The notes: generated by a model from the sequence alone, not told the origin. Shown: positions 41,666 to 50,982, numbered from the stretch's first letter. The stretch is DNA of 64,000 nucleotides from Amycolatopsis acidicola (GCF_007713735.2 NZ_VMNW02000002.1:62001-126000); one strand, 5' to 3'. Translations and numbers: made by a program.

Positions 41666-44600
41666 CTACGCCCGGTCCAGCAGCGCCTGGATCCGCCGCT
41701 CCAACGCTGTCAGCCCGATCTCCCGGCACACCGCCAAAGCCTCTCCGTACAGCTCCCCCGCCAAGGGCGCCTCGCCGAGGCTCTCGCGCGCCGAGGCCAG
41801 AGCCAGCAGCGCTCGCGCCTCCAGCAACCGCAACCCCAGCTGCCGCGCCAAGTCCAAGCCCTCCTGGCCTGCGGCGAGCCCCGACGCGTGATCACCCGCC
41901 CGCACCCGCAGCACCGACAACCCGATGAGCGCCTCCGTCAGGTCGAACGGCGAATTCCAGTTCCGCGCGATCTCCACCGCCCGCACCTGATGCCGCTGCG
42001 CATCGGCCAGTCCGCCCAGCGCCGCCTCCGCCCTGCCCAGCGCGTTCAGCGCCGCGGCCAGCGTTTCCGGGTTGTTCTCCCGCTCCGCCAGATCCAGCGC
42101 CGCCACCGCGTACTCCCGGCCCAGCTCGAAATCCCCCGCATCCACCCGCAGCAAACTCAACCCGCTCAACGCATACGCCTCGCCATAGAGATCGCGCGCC
42201 TCCCGGTGCAACTCCCGCGCCTCGGACAGCAACTTCTCCGCCGCCTGCTCCTCGTTCCGCAACCGCAGCGCATACCCGAGGCTCACCAGCGCCGCCGCCT
42301 TGCCCCAGTTCGAACCCGCCCGCGTCGCCAGCCGCAACGCGCGGCTCAGCTGCCGCACCGCCTCGTCCAGCCGCCCCAGCTGCCGGTAGACGAACCCCAG
42401 GTTGTTCAGCGACATCATCTCGCCCATGTCGTTGCCCAGCGAACGCTGCAACTCCACCGCCGCCTCGTACTGCCGCGCCGCCTCCCCGTACTGCCCCGCA
42501 CCCTGGTACGCCACCCCGAGCGCGTTGATCGCCGCCGCCTGACCCTCCACCCAGCCACTCGCCCGGTGCGCGTCCACCGCCTTCACCAGGTGGTAGATCG
42601 CCTGATCCCGCCGCTCCAGATAGATCCACACCGTGCCGATGCTCTGCTGCATCAGCGCCTCCACCCGGCCCTCACCGAGCCGCTGCGCCGCCGCGAGCAC
42701 CGCCGTCGCCAGATCACGCCACTCCGCCCGCATCCCCCGGTGCAGGAACATCATCCGCGCCGTATCCGCCAGATACCACGCCACCGGATACGGCCCCCGG
42801 TCCGCCGCCTGCCGGATCAACGCCGACAGGTTCCCGTGCTCCGCGTCCAGCCACGCCGCGGCCGCCGTCGCGTCCGGGAACCGCAGCGCCTGCTCACTGA
42901 ACACATCGAAATCACGCGGCAACCGCAACCCGCGCCGCCCGAACCGGTCCTCCGCCGACTCCCCCGTCGCCAGCGAGAACTCCAGCAACCGCCGCCACGC
43001 CGCATCCCGCTCCGCCGCGTCCTCCTCCGCGCCGAGCCGGTCGCGCGCGTAGTCCCGCAACAGGTCGTGGAAGTGGAACCGCCCGATCGCCTCCTGCTCC
43101 AGCAGATGCGCCGCGGCGAGGCGTTCCAGCCGGCGCCGCACCTCCGCCAGCGGCTCACCGGCCAGCGCCGCCGCCACCGGAGCCGTGAAATCCGCGCCGG
43201 GCACCAGCGCCAACAACCGGAACAACCGGCGCAACTGCGGCGGCAACGCCTCATACGACACATCGAAAGCGTTGGTCACCGCACCCAGCCGGTCACCCCG
43301 CGACAACTCGTACACCAGATCCGCGATCCGCGGCTTCGCCCGCGTCGTCAGGTTCGCCGCCGCCACCCGCAACGCCAGCGGCAGATGCCCGCACAACTCC
43401 GCCAGCCGCCACGCCGCCTCCGGCTCGGCGGCCACCCGCTCCGGCCCCAGCACACCTTCCAGCAGCGATACCGAATCCTCCGGCGGCAGCACGTCCAGCG
43501 GCAACGGTCGCGCCCCCGTCCGCGCGACCAGCTCGCTCAACCGGTGCCTGCTGGTGACCACCACCGTGCCCGACGGCGGCAGCAACGGCAGCACCTGCGC
43601 CCCGTCCGCCGCGTTGTCCAGCAACACCAGCACCCGCTTGTCGGCCAGCAACGAGCGGTACAACCCCTCCTGAGCGTCCACACCGGACGGAATCCGCTCC
43701 GGCGCCACCCCCAGCGCCCGCAGCAAACTCACCAGCGCCTGTTCCGGCGTCAACGGCGCACGCTCCGCGTCGAACCCGCGCAGGTTCACATACAGCTGCC
43801 CATCGGGATACCGCGCGCGCACCTGCCGCGCCCAGTGCACCGCCAGCGCCGTCTTCCCGACACCCGCCGTGCCGTGGATGATCCACGTCCCCGTCGCCTG
43901 CTGCTCCCCCAGCTGCTCCAGCTGCCCGGCCCGGCCGGTGAAACTCCTTGCCCCATAAGGCAAACCCGACGCCGACACGACCGGCTCGCGCTCCCCGTCC
44001 GCCACCAGCCGCCGGACCTCGACCAGCTCCGCGCTCGGCCCGATCCCCAGCTCGTCGGCGAACCTGCGCTCCGTCTCCGCATACACCGCCAGCGCGTCAC
44101 CCGAACGCCCCGACCGGTGCAGCGCCAGCATCAACTGCCCGCGCAATCGCTCCCGGAACGGATGCGCCGCCACGCTTTCCCGCAACTCACCGAGCACCTC
44201 GGCATGCCGCCCGGCCGCCAGCTCCGCGTCGTACAACTCTTCCAGCGCCGCCGTGCGCCGCTCCTCCAGCGCCGGAATCGCCCGCCCCGCCAGGAACGCC
44301 TCAACCCCCTGCAGCGGCTCCTCGGTCCACAACGCCAGCGCCGCCCGGAACCGCTCCGCCGCCTCCAGCGGCCGATCTTCCGACAGCTCCGCCCGGCCCT
44401 CGGTCACCGCCGTCTCGAACGCCTCCAGATCCAGCTCGCCCGGGCGCACCTCGATCAGATACCCCGGCGACCGGCGCACGATCAGCTCGCGCCCCAGCAG
44501 CTTCCGCAGCTCCGAGATCCGCACCTGCAGCTGCCCGCGCGCGCTCGCGGGCGGCGTCTCGCCCCAGACCGCCTCGATGAGCTGGTCCTCCGGCACCACC

Positions 44601-44728
44601 CGGTTCGCGCTCAGCAGCAGCGCGGCCAGCACCGTGCGCTGCTTCGGGCCACCGAGCCGCACCCGCTCCTGCTCCGCGAACACCGACACCGGACCGAGCA
44701 ACCGGAACCGCACAGAGCCCAACGACAT
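41666..44728 (-). CDS. SARP/AfsR-type regulator with NB-ARC and TPR domains
   Basis: A 1020-aa regulator starting MSLGSVRFRLLGPV. Winged-helix DNA-binding domain (residues 1-95, with GPKQRTVLAALL and SARGQLQVRISELRKLL), BTAD bacterial transcriptional activation domain (100-245), a STAND-type NB-ARC ATPase (P-loop GTAGVGKT 286-293; LVLLDN Walker B near 375; HLPLALRVA near 465), and a TPR array (about 680-1000). AfsR relatives activate antibiotic or secondary metabolism genes; ligand and DNA site here are unknown. The downstream phosphatase and RibB-like genes are in the same direction and almost contiguous. Confidence 0.92.
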   Translation of the reverse strand: MSLGSVRFRLLGPVSVFAEQERVRLGGPKQRTVLAALLLSANRVVPEDQLIEAVWGETPPASARGQLQVRISELRKLLGRELIVRRSPGYLIEVRPGELDLEAFETAVTEGRAELSEDRPLEAAERFRAALALWTEEPLQGVEAFLAGRAIPALEERRTAALEELYDAELAAGRHAEVLGELRESVAAHPFRERLRGQLMLALHRSGRSGDALAVYAETERRFADELGIGPSAELVEVRRLVADGEREPVVSASGLPYGARSFTGRAGQLEQLGEQQATGTWIIHGTAGVGKTALAVHWARQVRARYPDGQLYVNLRGFDAERAPLTPEQALVSLLRALGVAPERIPSGVDAQEGLYRSLLADKRVLVLLDNAADGAQVLPLLPPSGTVVVTSRHRLSELVARTGARPLPLDVLPPEDSVSLLEGVLGPERVAAEPEAAWRLAELCGHLPLALRVAAANLTTRAKPRIADLVYELSRGDRLGAVTNAFDVSYEALPPQLRRLFRLLALVPGADFTAPVAAALAGEPLAEVRRRLERLAAAHLLEQEAIGRFHFHDLLRDYARDRLGAEEDAAERDAAWRRLLEFSLATGESAEDRFGRRGLRLPRDFDVFSEQALRFPDATAAAAWLDAEHGNLSALIRQAADRGPYPVAWYLADTARMMFLHRGMRAEWRDLATAVLAAAQRLGEGRVEALMQQSIGTVWIYLERRDQAIYHLVKAVDAHRASGWVEGQAAAINALGVAYQGAGQYGEAARQYEAAVELQRSLGNDMGEMMSLNNLGFVYRQLGRLDEAVRQLSRALRLATRAGSNWGKAAALVSLGYALRLRNEEQAAEKLLSEARELHREARDLYGEAYALSGLSLLRVDAGDFELGREYAVAALDLAERENNPETLAAALNALGRAEAALGGLADAQRHQVRAVEIARNWNSPFDLTEALIGLSVLRVRAGDHASGLAAGQEGLDLARQLGLRLLEARALLALASARESLGEAPLAGELYGEALAVCREIGLTALERRIQALLDRA

Positions 44729-44798
44729 GACACCACTCTGCCAGTGCCGCTTGCACACGCCGGACACAGTTTCCCCTCCCGCCCGAAGGCGTGGCGGA

Positions 44799-45537
44799 TC
44801 AGCCGGCGGCGACCCCCGCCCGATCCCGCCCGCGCAGCACCCGGAACCCGCACGCCAGAGCGAAAACGAGCACCGCGGCCACCGTCACGACAGCCACCGC
44901 GGGCGAGTCCGTCGCCACCGCGATCCAGACCAGCGCCCACGCCACAGCCAGTGCGAAGCCGGCCACCGCGCGCGTGGAGAACGCCACCCAGATCGCCGCC
45001 GCGACCGTCAGCACGACAGCTGCCACCGACACCGGCGCAGACGGCGCAGTGCCCAGCGCCGCGCCGGTGGTCGCTGCACCCGCCACAGCCGCCACACCGA
45101 CCCAGCCCGTGTAAAGCCCGACCGTCGTGTGCACGAGCAGCCGGTCGCCCCAGCCCTCAGCGGGGACAGCGCGCAGCCGCACCAGGGCGGTCACCAGCGT
45201 GCCCAGCAACGCCACGATGACCACCTCGGACACCACGAACAGCCGGTGCGAGAACGCCGCGATCCACACCGCGTTGAGCAACCCCGCCCCCCGCCAGCCA
45301 CCAGCCGACCCGCCGGTACACCGCGCGCCCGCGCTGCGACGGCAGCATCTGCCGGATGCCGAGCGAGAGGAAAGCCAGGTAGATCAACGACCAGATCATG
45401 AACGCCGCGCCGCCCGGCAACAGCAGAGTCGGATAGGAATTCGCCACCACACCAACGGATTCGCCCCACAGCCCGGCACCACCGACGGCCCCGGCCACCA
45501 CCTGCAGGACCGCCGCGGCCAGTATCGCGAAGTTCAT
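44799..45537 (-). pseudogene. TspO-like membrane protein gene, frameshifted at a six-base homopolymer
   Basis: Two overlapping frames make one roughly 245-aa membrane protein. The 5' frame begins MNFAILAAAVLQVVAGAVGG and contains AFMIWSLIYLAFLSLGIRQMLP, the TspO/MBR-like family core, then ends in WWLAG. The second frame continues NAVWIAAFSHRLFVVSEVVI with five more helices. The break sits at a C6 run on the plus strand (45287-45292); one base fewer would join the frames. ATG at 45537 overlaps the SDR stop in ATGA. Possible sequencing error, slippage or phase-variable switch. Confidence 0.72.
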
Positions 45538-46493
45538 CGCACGCCCTCCTCGATGCCCGCCGCGCGGGCGCAGTAGTCCCAGACCGCCTTGCGCTGCGCC
45601 GCACTGGTTTTCGTCCACGGCAGCACCGACTCCGGGCGCGGTCTGCGGTCATGCCAGAACAGCCCGCCCGGCGGCGCCGGACGGGTGGCCGCCAGCCACA
45701 CGGTGGTGTCGGCGCCCTCGTCCGGATCGCGCAGGATCCGCCCGGTGAGACGGTGGAAGCCCGGCAGCGAATCCGCCACGCCGGGCGTGTCGGCCCAGCC
45801 GGGATGCGTGCCGTAGACACCGATCTGGTCCGCCGCCCAGCGCTCCGCGAGGATCGGCAGCAGCGCGACCTGCACTCGTTTCGTGCGCGCGTACGCTGTC
45901 GCGCCCCGGTAGCGGCCCTCCCGGTACTCCAGATCGGCCGGCAGCTTCTGGGTGTACATCCCACCCGAGGACACGATGATCACCCGGCCCCCGTGCAGGC
46001 GCGGGCGCAGCGATTCGGTCATCCGCAGCGGACCCAGCACATGCGTGGCCAGCGTCTGCTCGTGCCCCGAACTCGTCTGCCGTTCCGGCGGTAGCACACC
46101 GGCGTTGTGCACGAGCACGTCGAGAGCGGGCTCGGCGGCGGAGAACTCCCCGGCGAACCTGCGCACGTCCTCCAGATCCCCGACGTCGCAGCGCCATACC
46201 CGCGCGTCGGTCAGCCCCCGTTCTTCGCGGGCTTCCTCGCCCTTCGCCGTGTCCCGGACGACGAGGTGGACCGTGGCGCCCAGTCGCGCGAGCCCCGCCG
46301 CGGTTGCCTTACCCAGTCCGGAGTTCGCGCCCGTGACGAGAGCCGTTCTGCCGCGCAGCGCGTCGGCCGGTGGATCGTCGGGCCAGCCGGGGAGGCGGCG
46401 GCGCAACGCCAGCCCCCAGCGCGGGTAGCCGCCGAGCACGCTGCGATCCAGCACCGTGTCGGCCAGGCGGGCGGCGTTGTTCGCCGAAGTCAT
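45534..46493 (-). CDS. SDR-family oxidoreductase (DHRS12-like)
   Basis: A 319-aa short-chain dehydrogenase: TALVTGANSGLGKATA (TGxxxGxG) near residue 52, VHNAGVL near 130, catalytic Ser region VIIVSSGGMY and YARTKR with Tyr and Lys near 200. C-terminal features and length match the DHRS12-like group. NAD(P)H-dependent reduction of an unknown carbonyl. ATGA-coupled to the TspO-like gene and divergent from the MarR gene, so it probably answers to it. Confidence 0.88.
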   Translation of the reverse strand: MTSANNAARLADTVLDRSVLGGYPRWGLALRRRLPGWPDDPPADALRGRTALVTGANSGLGKATAAGLARLGATVHLVVRDTAKGEEAREERGLTDARVWRCDVGDLEDVRRFAGEFSAAEPALDVLVHNAGVLPPERQTSSGHEQTLATHVLGPLRMTESLRPRLHGGRVIIVSSGGMYTQKLPADLEYREGRYRGATAYARTKRVQVALLPILAERWAADQIGVYGTHPGWADTPGVADSLPGFHRLTGRILRDPDEGADTTVWLAATRPAPPGGLFWHDRRPRPESVLPWTKTSAAQRKAVWDYCARAAGIEEGVR

Positions 46494-46500
46494 CGACCCT

Positions 46501-46529
46501 CCAGGTCGCTCGACTATCTAGCGACCTGG
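46501..46529. promoter_or_regulatory. Perfect 10-bp inverted repeat, MarR operator candidate
   Basis: ccaggtcgct (46501-46510) and agcgacctgg (46520-46529) form a perfect inverted repeat with a 9-nt spacer. It lies 8 bp from the SDR start codon and directly upstream of TACCCT (46533-46538), the probable -10 of the leaderless MarR gene. Site, symmetry and location fit binding of the adjacent MarR dimer and repression of both genes. Confidence 0.7.
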
Positions 46530-46544
46530 GTCTACCCTGTCCCG

Positions 46545-47042
46545 GTGCCGCCTACACCTGAAACCGCTTTCCGGATCGGCCAGACCCTGCGCGAGCTGCT
46601 GCGGCTCGCCCCGGAAATCCACGCCACGCTGGCGAGAAGAGTCGGCATCGGGGTGACCGACCTGATCGCGCTCGACCACGTCACCGCCAGCGACACCCCG
46701 CTCGGTGTGGTGGAGCTCGGCAATCGCCTCGGGATCCGCTCGGCGTCCGCCACGGTGCTGGTGGACCGGCTCACCGCGGCGGGACATCTGGAGCGCGTGC
46801 CGCACGAGACGGATCGCCGCCGCATCACCGTCCGCCCGACCGACGCCGCGCGCACCGACGCCCTCGAAGCGCTCGGCCCCCTCGTGCCGAAGATCCTCGA
46901 GGTGGTCGGGAAGCTCGACGCGGACTCCGCCGAGGAGATTCTCGTTTTCCTGCAAGAGATCTCGGCGACTCTGACCGCCTTCTGTGCGGCTTTTTCGGAG
47001 TGGAACCACAACGTTTCTGTTGTTAAGACGCCGAATGTATAG
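46545..47042 (+). CDS. MarR-family transcriptional regulator
   Basis: A 165-aa MarR protein with winged helix (VVELGNRLGIRSASATVLVDRLTAAGHLERVPHETDRRRITV, cut by loops) between dimerisation helices. The GTG start is six bases after TACCCT, so the mRNA appears leaderless. A 10-bp perfect dyad lies just upstream. It probably represses itself and the SDR-TspO pair, released by an unknown small molecule. Convergent with the TetR gene at 47055. Confidence 0.88.
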   Translation: MPPTPETAFRIGQTLRELLRLAPEIHATLARRVGIGVTDLIALDHVTASDTPLGVVELGNRLGIRSASATVLVDRLTAAGHLERVPHETDRRRITVRPTDAARTDALEALGPLVPKILEVVGKLDADSAEEILVFLQEISATLTAFCAAFSEWNHNVSVVKTPNV

Positions 47043-47054
47043 GCCGTTATACAC

Positions 47055-47645
47055 TCAAGAATCCGGGTAAAGCCGGCCCATCAGTTCGAGCACCTCGTCG
47101 ATCATCCGCCGGGCCTTCGCCCGGCTCGGCGCGGCCGCCACCTCACGACCGGCCTCGGTGGCCATCGCCGTCAACGACAGCACGAGCATCTCGCTCAACG
47201 GGTGCACGTGGTCGTTGACCAGCACGGAGTTCGCGTGCAGCCACTCGCGGAACCGCTCCCTCGCGAGCAGGCCGAACCCGGCGGGCCCTCCCCCGGACAG
47301 GAACACCGTCGCCAGCTCCCGTTCCTCCCAGCAGCCCTCCAGATACGCGCGGGTGCCGGCGATGAACAACTGGAGCGCGTCCTGCTCGCCGCGGCGCAGC
47401 GCGGTACGGAACGCCTGGGCCGAACGATGCTGCTGACGGCGCTGGTACTCGTTGTACAGGGTGATGTAGAGATCGGATTTCGCGGCGAAGTGGTGGTAGA
47501 GGCTGCCGACGCTCGCCCCGGCCCGCTCGGCGATGTCGGCCATGTTCGCGTTGTCGTAGCCGGCCGCGGAGAAGACTTCACGCGCGGCTTCGAGCAAAGC
47601 GGCGCGGGTGATCTGGGCGCGTTTGCTGCCGGTCACCTCTGTCAT
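47055..47645 (-). CDS. TetR-family transcriptional regulator
   Basis: A 196-aa TetR protein: HTH in residues 10-55 (ITRAALLEAAREVFSAAGY ... AGASVGSLYHHFAAKSDLY), then helical ligand domain. The ATG at MTEVTGSKRAQ was chosen; CAGAAT lies six bases upstream on the minus strand, which suggests a leaderless start. It lies 69 bp downstream of the Liv-type lipoprotein gene across a terminator hairpin, so it may be separately transcribed and control the importer. Confidence 0.9.
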   Translation of the reverse strand: MTEVTGSKRAQITRAALLEAAREVFSAAGYDNANMADIAERAGASVGSLYHHFAAKSDLYITLYNEYQRRQQHRSAQAFRTALRRGEQDALQLFIAGTRAYLEGCWEERELATVFLSGGGPAGFGLLARERFREWLHANSVLVNDHVHPLSEMLVLSLTAMATEAGREVAAAPSRAKARRMIDEVLELMGRLYPDS

Positions 47646-47665
47646 CCCCTGATTCTGCCGGACGC

Positions 47666-47710
47666 CCCGTGGGGCGGGCACACCGGCGCGTGGCGCGCCC
47701 GCCCCACGGG
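47666..47710 (-). terminator. Hairpin between the substrate-binding protein and TetR genes
   Basis: Positions 47666-47679 (cccgtggggcgggc) pair perfectly with 47697-47710 over 14 bp with a 17-nt loop. On the minus strand it follows the stop of the importer's lipoprotein gene by a few bases and should end the operon. Confidence 0.7.
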
Positions 47711-47714
47711 TTCC

Positions 47715-49019
47715 TCACGCCGCCGGGATCCCGTTGGCCGGGGCCGTGGGCTGCGCCGTCGTGTAGGGCACGACGGGCCCGTCGGCGTCGTCGGTGGTCA
47801 GCGGTGTCCCGGAGGCCACCGCCACGCCGCCGCGGATCGTGGAGATCTGCCCGCCGGTGTAGCCGGCGTGCGAGTCGGGGCCGTACCGGAAGGGCACCAG
47901 CCCCGGCCCGCTCAGCCCGCCCTTGTTGAGCGCGTCGAGCACCTTCTGCCGGGTCAGGTCCTTGCCCGCGGCCTGCAGCGCCTGCACGAAGGTGTAGGCG
48001 TAGGACATCGCGTAGAGCACGTTGCCGTCGAAGGGGATCGTCGGGATGTACTGGTCGTGGATCTTCTTGAACAGCGCGATCCACGAGTTGCCCGTATCCG
48101 TGGTGGCCGGCAGGTACGCGCTGCTGACCATGCCCTCGATCAGATCGGTGCCCTTGACCGCGGAACCGGCCTGCTTGGCGAAGTTCTCCAGCAGCCCCGA
48201 GACCGTGGTCGGGTCGGCACCGACGCTCGAGACGACCATCTGCGGCTTGTAGCCCGCCTTCGCGGCGCCGAGCCGGAACAACGCGGTGTAGGCCGGAATG
48301 GACTCCAGCACCACGACATCCGCCTGCGAGCGCGCGATCGCCGAGACCTGCGCGGCGATGTCGGTGTTGCCCGGCTGGTACGGCTGGCGCGTCACGACGA
48401 GGCTCTGGTCGATGTACTTGTCGAGGCCCTTCATACCGTCGTGGCCGAAGTCGTCGTCCTGGTAGAAGTAGGCGACCTTCTTGCCGGCGAAGTTCTTCTT
48501 CACGTAGTCGCCGAGGATCTTGCCTTCGACGGTGTAGTCCGGCTGCCAGCCGTAGGTGTACGGGTGCTCCTTCGGGTTGTCCCAGCAGGTGCAGCCGGAC
48601 GCGACGAACAGATCGGGCACACGCGAGCTGTTGAGGAAGTCCACGACCTTCGTGTGCGTCGGCGTGCCGAGCGCGCCCAGCATCGCGAACACGTTGTCCT
48701 GCAACACCAGTTGCTTGGTCAGGGTGACCGTGTTGGCGGGGTTGTAGCCGTCGTCGAGGTACTTGTAGTCGATCTTGCGGCCGTTGATCCCGCCGTTGGC
48801 GTTCACGTAGTCGAAGAACGCCTTGGCCGCCGGGCCCTGCTCGCTGTAGCCGGGCGCCGCCGCGCCGGTCAGCGGCAGGGTGCTGCCGATCGACACGCTG
48901 GTGCCGGTCACGCCGGGCGTGCTGCTTTCGCCACCCCCTCCCCCGCCGCAGGCCGTCAGGGCGAGCGTGAGCGCCGCGGTCAGCGCGACCGCCGGACGCC
49001 AGTGTCTGGACACGGTCAT
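47715..49019 (-). CDS. Liv-type ABC importer substrate-binding lipoprotein
   Basis: A 434-aa type I periplasmic-binding lipoprotein (LivJ-like). Signal peptide with lipobox LTAC (about residue 24) and a poly-Gly linker, then SIGSTLPLTGAAAPGYSEQGPAAKAFFDYVN (ligand-domain start), KIDYKYLDDGYNPANTV and LGALGTPTHTK. Family members bind branched amino acids, amides, urea or aromatic acids; two extra cysteines (GCTCWDN) are unusual. ATGA overlap with the permease gene. Substrate not evident; the ligase-rich neighbourhood hints at an organic acid. Confidence 0.88.
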   Translation of the reverse strand: MTVSRHWRPAVALTAALTLALTACGGGGGGESSTPGVTGTSVSIGSTLPLTGAAAPGYSEQGPAAKAFFDYVNANGGINGRKIDYKYLDDGYNPANTVTLTKQLVLQDNVFAMLGALGTPTHTKVVDFLNSSRVPDLFVASGCTCWDNPKEHPYTYGWQPDYTVEGKILGDYVKKNFAGKKVAYFYQDDDFGHDGMKGLDKYIDQSLVVTRQPYQPGNTDIAAQVSAIARSQADVVVLESIPAYTALFRLGAAKAGYKPQMVVSSVGADPTTVSGLLENFAKQAGSAVKGTDLIEGMVSSAYLPATTDTGNSWIALFKKIHDQYIPTIPFDGNVLYAMSYAYTFVQALQAAGKDLTRQKVLDALNKGGLSGPGLVPFRYGPDSHAGYTGGQISTIRGGVAVASGTPLTTDDADGPVVPYTTAQPTAPANGIPAA

Positions 49020-50107
49020 CTTCTCTCCATCACGGTTGTTGTCGGGCGACGGGACGGGCGGAGCAGCCGGGCGAGCCGGCGCACGCCGGACTGGATGCCG
49101 CCAGGGAAAAGCACGATCACCAGGATCAGCACCAGCCCGTAGAGGACGAGCGGGATGTTCGACTGGATCGCCTGCGGCAGCTGCGCCGACTGGGCGAAGT
49201 TGGTGGACCAGTTCGGCAGCAGGGTCACGAGCACGGCCCCGTACACCGCGCCGGCGAGGCTGCCGAGCCCGCCCAGCACCGCCGCGGTCAGCAGGGACAA
49301 CGACAGCGTGAGCGTGAAAGCGCCCGGCGCGGCGAGGTTGTTGACCATCGCGAACAACCCGCCGGCCAGCCCGGCGCACCCGGCGCTCACACAGAACGCC
49401 AGCACCTGCGTCCGGGCCACGTGCACCCCGGACAGCGCGGCCGCGTCCTCGTCTTCACGGACGAAGCGCATGTTGCGGCCGAGCCTGCTGCGGGCCAGGT
49501 TCGCCAGCAGGAACAACACGATCACGAGACACAGCCCGCCGATCCACGCCTGCCAGCGCTCGAGCGGGAACGACTCCCCCAGCGACAACGGCGGCGGCTG
49601 CGGCGTCACGATCAGGCCGTTGGCGCCGCCGAGCACGTCACGCAGACCGTGATAGTCCGCCAGCGACGGCAACCCCACCGCGAGCGCCAGCGTCGCACCC
49701 GCCAGGTACGGGCCGCGCAGCCGTGCGGCGGCCACCCCGACGAGCGCGCCGAGCAGGCCGGTGATCACCGTGGCCGCGATCAGCACCGTCCACAATGGCC
49801 ACTGCAGGTGCTCCAGCAGCAGCGCCGCCGAATACGCCCCCACGGCCACGAAAGCGCCGTGCCCCAGCGAGATCTGCCCACTCAGGCCGGACAACACGGT
49901 CAGCCCCGCGGTCGCGATCGCCATGTAGCAGATCTGCGCCAGTTGCAGGTTGTCGAACGCGTCCAGCGAGATCGACAGGAAGTAGAACGCCAGCAGCCCC
50001 AGCGCCGACCAGAACAGGTGGCGCAGCAAGGTGGAACCGCGCCACAGCCGCAGCGGGGCCGGCGCCCGCTTCACTTCGGCGTCCTCGCGCGTCTCGGTCG
50101 CCGTCAT
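49016..50107 (-). CDS. Liv-type ABC importer permease (LivM-like)
   Basis: A 363-aa permease with about nine to ten helices. It contains the LivM motif SGQISLGHGAFVAVGAYSAA near residue 75 and the cytoplasmic EAA-like loop EDEDAAALSGVHVARTQ near 235 that contacts the ATPases. Overlaps its neighbours by 4 nt on both sides, so it is part of a strictly coupled operon. Confidence 0.9.
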   Translation of the reverse strand: MTATETREDAEVKRAPAPLRLWRGSTLLRHLFWSALGLLAFYFLSISLDAFDNLQLAQICYMAIATAGLTVLSGLSGQISLGHGAFVAVGAYSAALLLEHLQWPLWTVLIAATVITGLLGALVGVAAARLRGPYLAGATLALAVGLPSLADYHGLRDVLGGANGLIVTPQPPPLSLGESFPLERWQAWIGGLCLVIVLFLLANLARSRLGRNMRFVREDEDAAALSGVHVARTQVLAFCVSAGCAGLAGGLFAMVNNLAAPGAFTLTLSLSLLTAAVLGGLGSLAGAVYGAVLVTLLPNWSTNFAQSAQLPQAIQSNIPLVLYGLVLILVIVLFPGGIQSGVRRLARLLRPSRRPTTTVMERR

Positions 50108-50982
50108 ACCCGCCGCCTCACGCCGGTGCCGAACAACCCGTTGGGGCGCACCATGAGCACGGCGATCAGCACTACCAGCGAAGCCAGCGTGACGATGTCC
50201 GAGCCGAGGTAGCCCGCCACGTAGGACAGCACCGCGCCGAGCACCAGCCCGCCGACCACGGCGCCCGGCGGGCTGTCCAGGCCGCCGATCACCGCGGCGG
50301 TGAACCCGAACACCAGCACCGCGTCGAACCCGGTGGGGCTGACGAAGGTGCTCGGCGCGATCAGCACCCCGGCGACCGCGCCCACGACCGCCGCGAGCGC
50401 CCAGCCGACGGTGAGCATCCGGCCGACCCGCACCCCCAGCAGGCGGGCCACCTCCGGCGCGAACGCCGCCGACCGCATCTTCAGCCCCAGCGACGTCCGC
50501 CGGAACACCACCGCGAGCACCGCCATCAGGCCCAGCACGACGAGCACCACCCACAAGTCGTTGGGAGAGAACAGCAACTGGTGATCCCCCACCTTGAACC
50601 CGGCGATCCCGAACGCGGGCGGGTACGAGCGCGGCGTGCCGCCGAACAGCATTCCCGCCGTCCCCTGCAGCAGCACCAGCAGGCCGAACGTGACGACGAC
50701 GGCGTCCAGCGGCGGCCGGTTCTCCACCGGGCGCACCAGCACCCGCTCGACCAGCGCGCCGAGCAGGAACCCGCTCACGATCGCCACGCCGAGGGCGAGC
50801 CAGTACGAGGCGCCGTGGGAAACCACGGTGTAGGCGAGGAACGTGGTCAGCATCAGCATGCCGCCCTGGGCGAAGTTGACGATCCGGGTGGAGCGCCAGA
50901 TCAGCACGAGCGCCAGCGCGACGGCCGCGTACACGGCCCCGCTGGTCAGCCCGGCCAGCGTCAGGTCAAGGAATCGGCCCAT
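50104..50982 (-). CDS. Liv-type ABC importer permease (LivH-like)
   Basis: A 292-aa permease with about eight helices. The N-terminal GLTSGAVYAAVALALVLIW and NFAQGGMLML blocks and the RRTSLGLKMRSAAFAPEVARLLGV loop near 180 are classical LivH features. The ATG at MGRFLDL was chosen over upstream codons; it overlaps the upstream ATPase stop in TGATG. Confidence 0.9.
   Translation of the reverse strand: MGRFLDLTLAGLTSGAVYAAVALALVLIWRSTRIVNFAQGGMLMLTTFLAYTVVSHGASYWLALGVAIVSGFLLGALVERVLVRPVENRPPLDAVVVTFGLLVLLQGTAGMLFGGTPRSYPPAFGIAGFKVGDHQLLFSPNDLWVVLVVLGLMAVLAVVFRRTSLGLKMRSAAFAPEVARLLGVRVGRMLTVGWALAAVVGAVAGVLIAPSTFVSPTGFDAVLVFGFTAAVIGGLDSPPGAVVGGLVLGAVLSYVAGYLGSDIVTLASLVVLIAVLMVRPNGLFGTGVRRRV

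Noticed and set aside
41888..45220. A plus-strand open frame of more than 1100 codons opposite the SARP gene
   Set aside because: The translation is almost all Arg, Pro, Gln and His, as expected of an antisense frame of GC-rich DNA; the minus-strand SARP domains are unmistakable.
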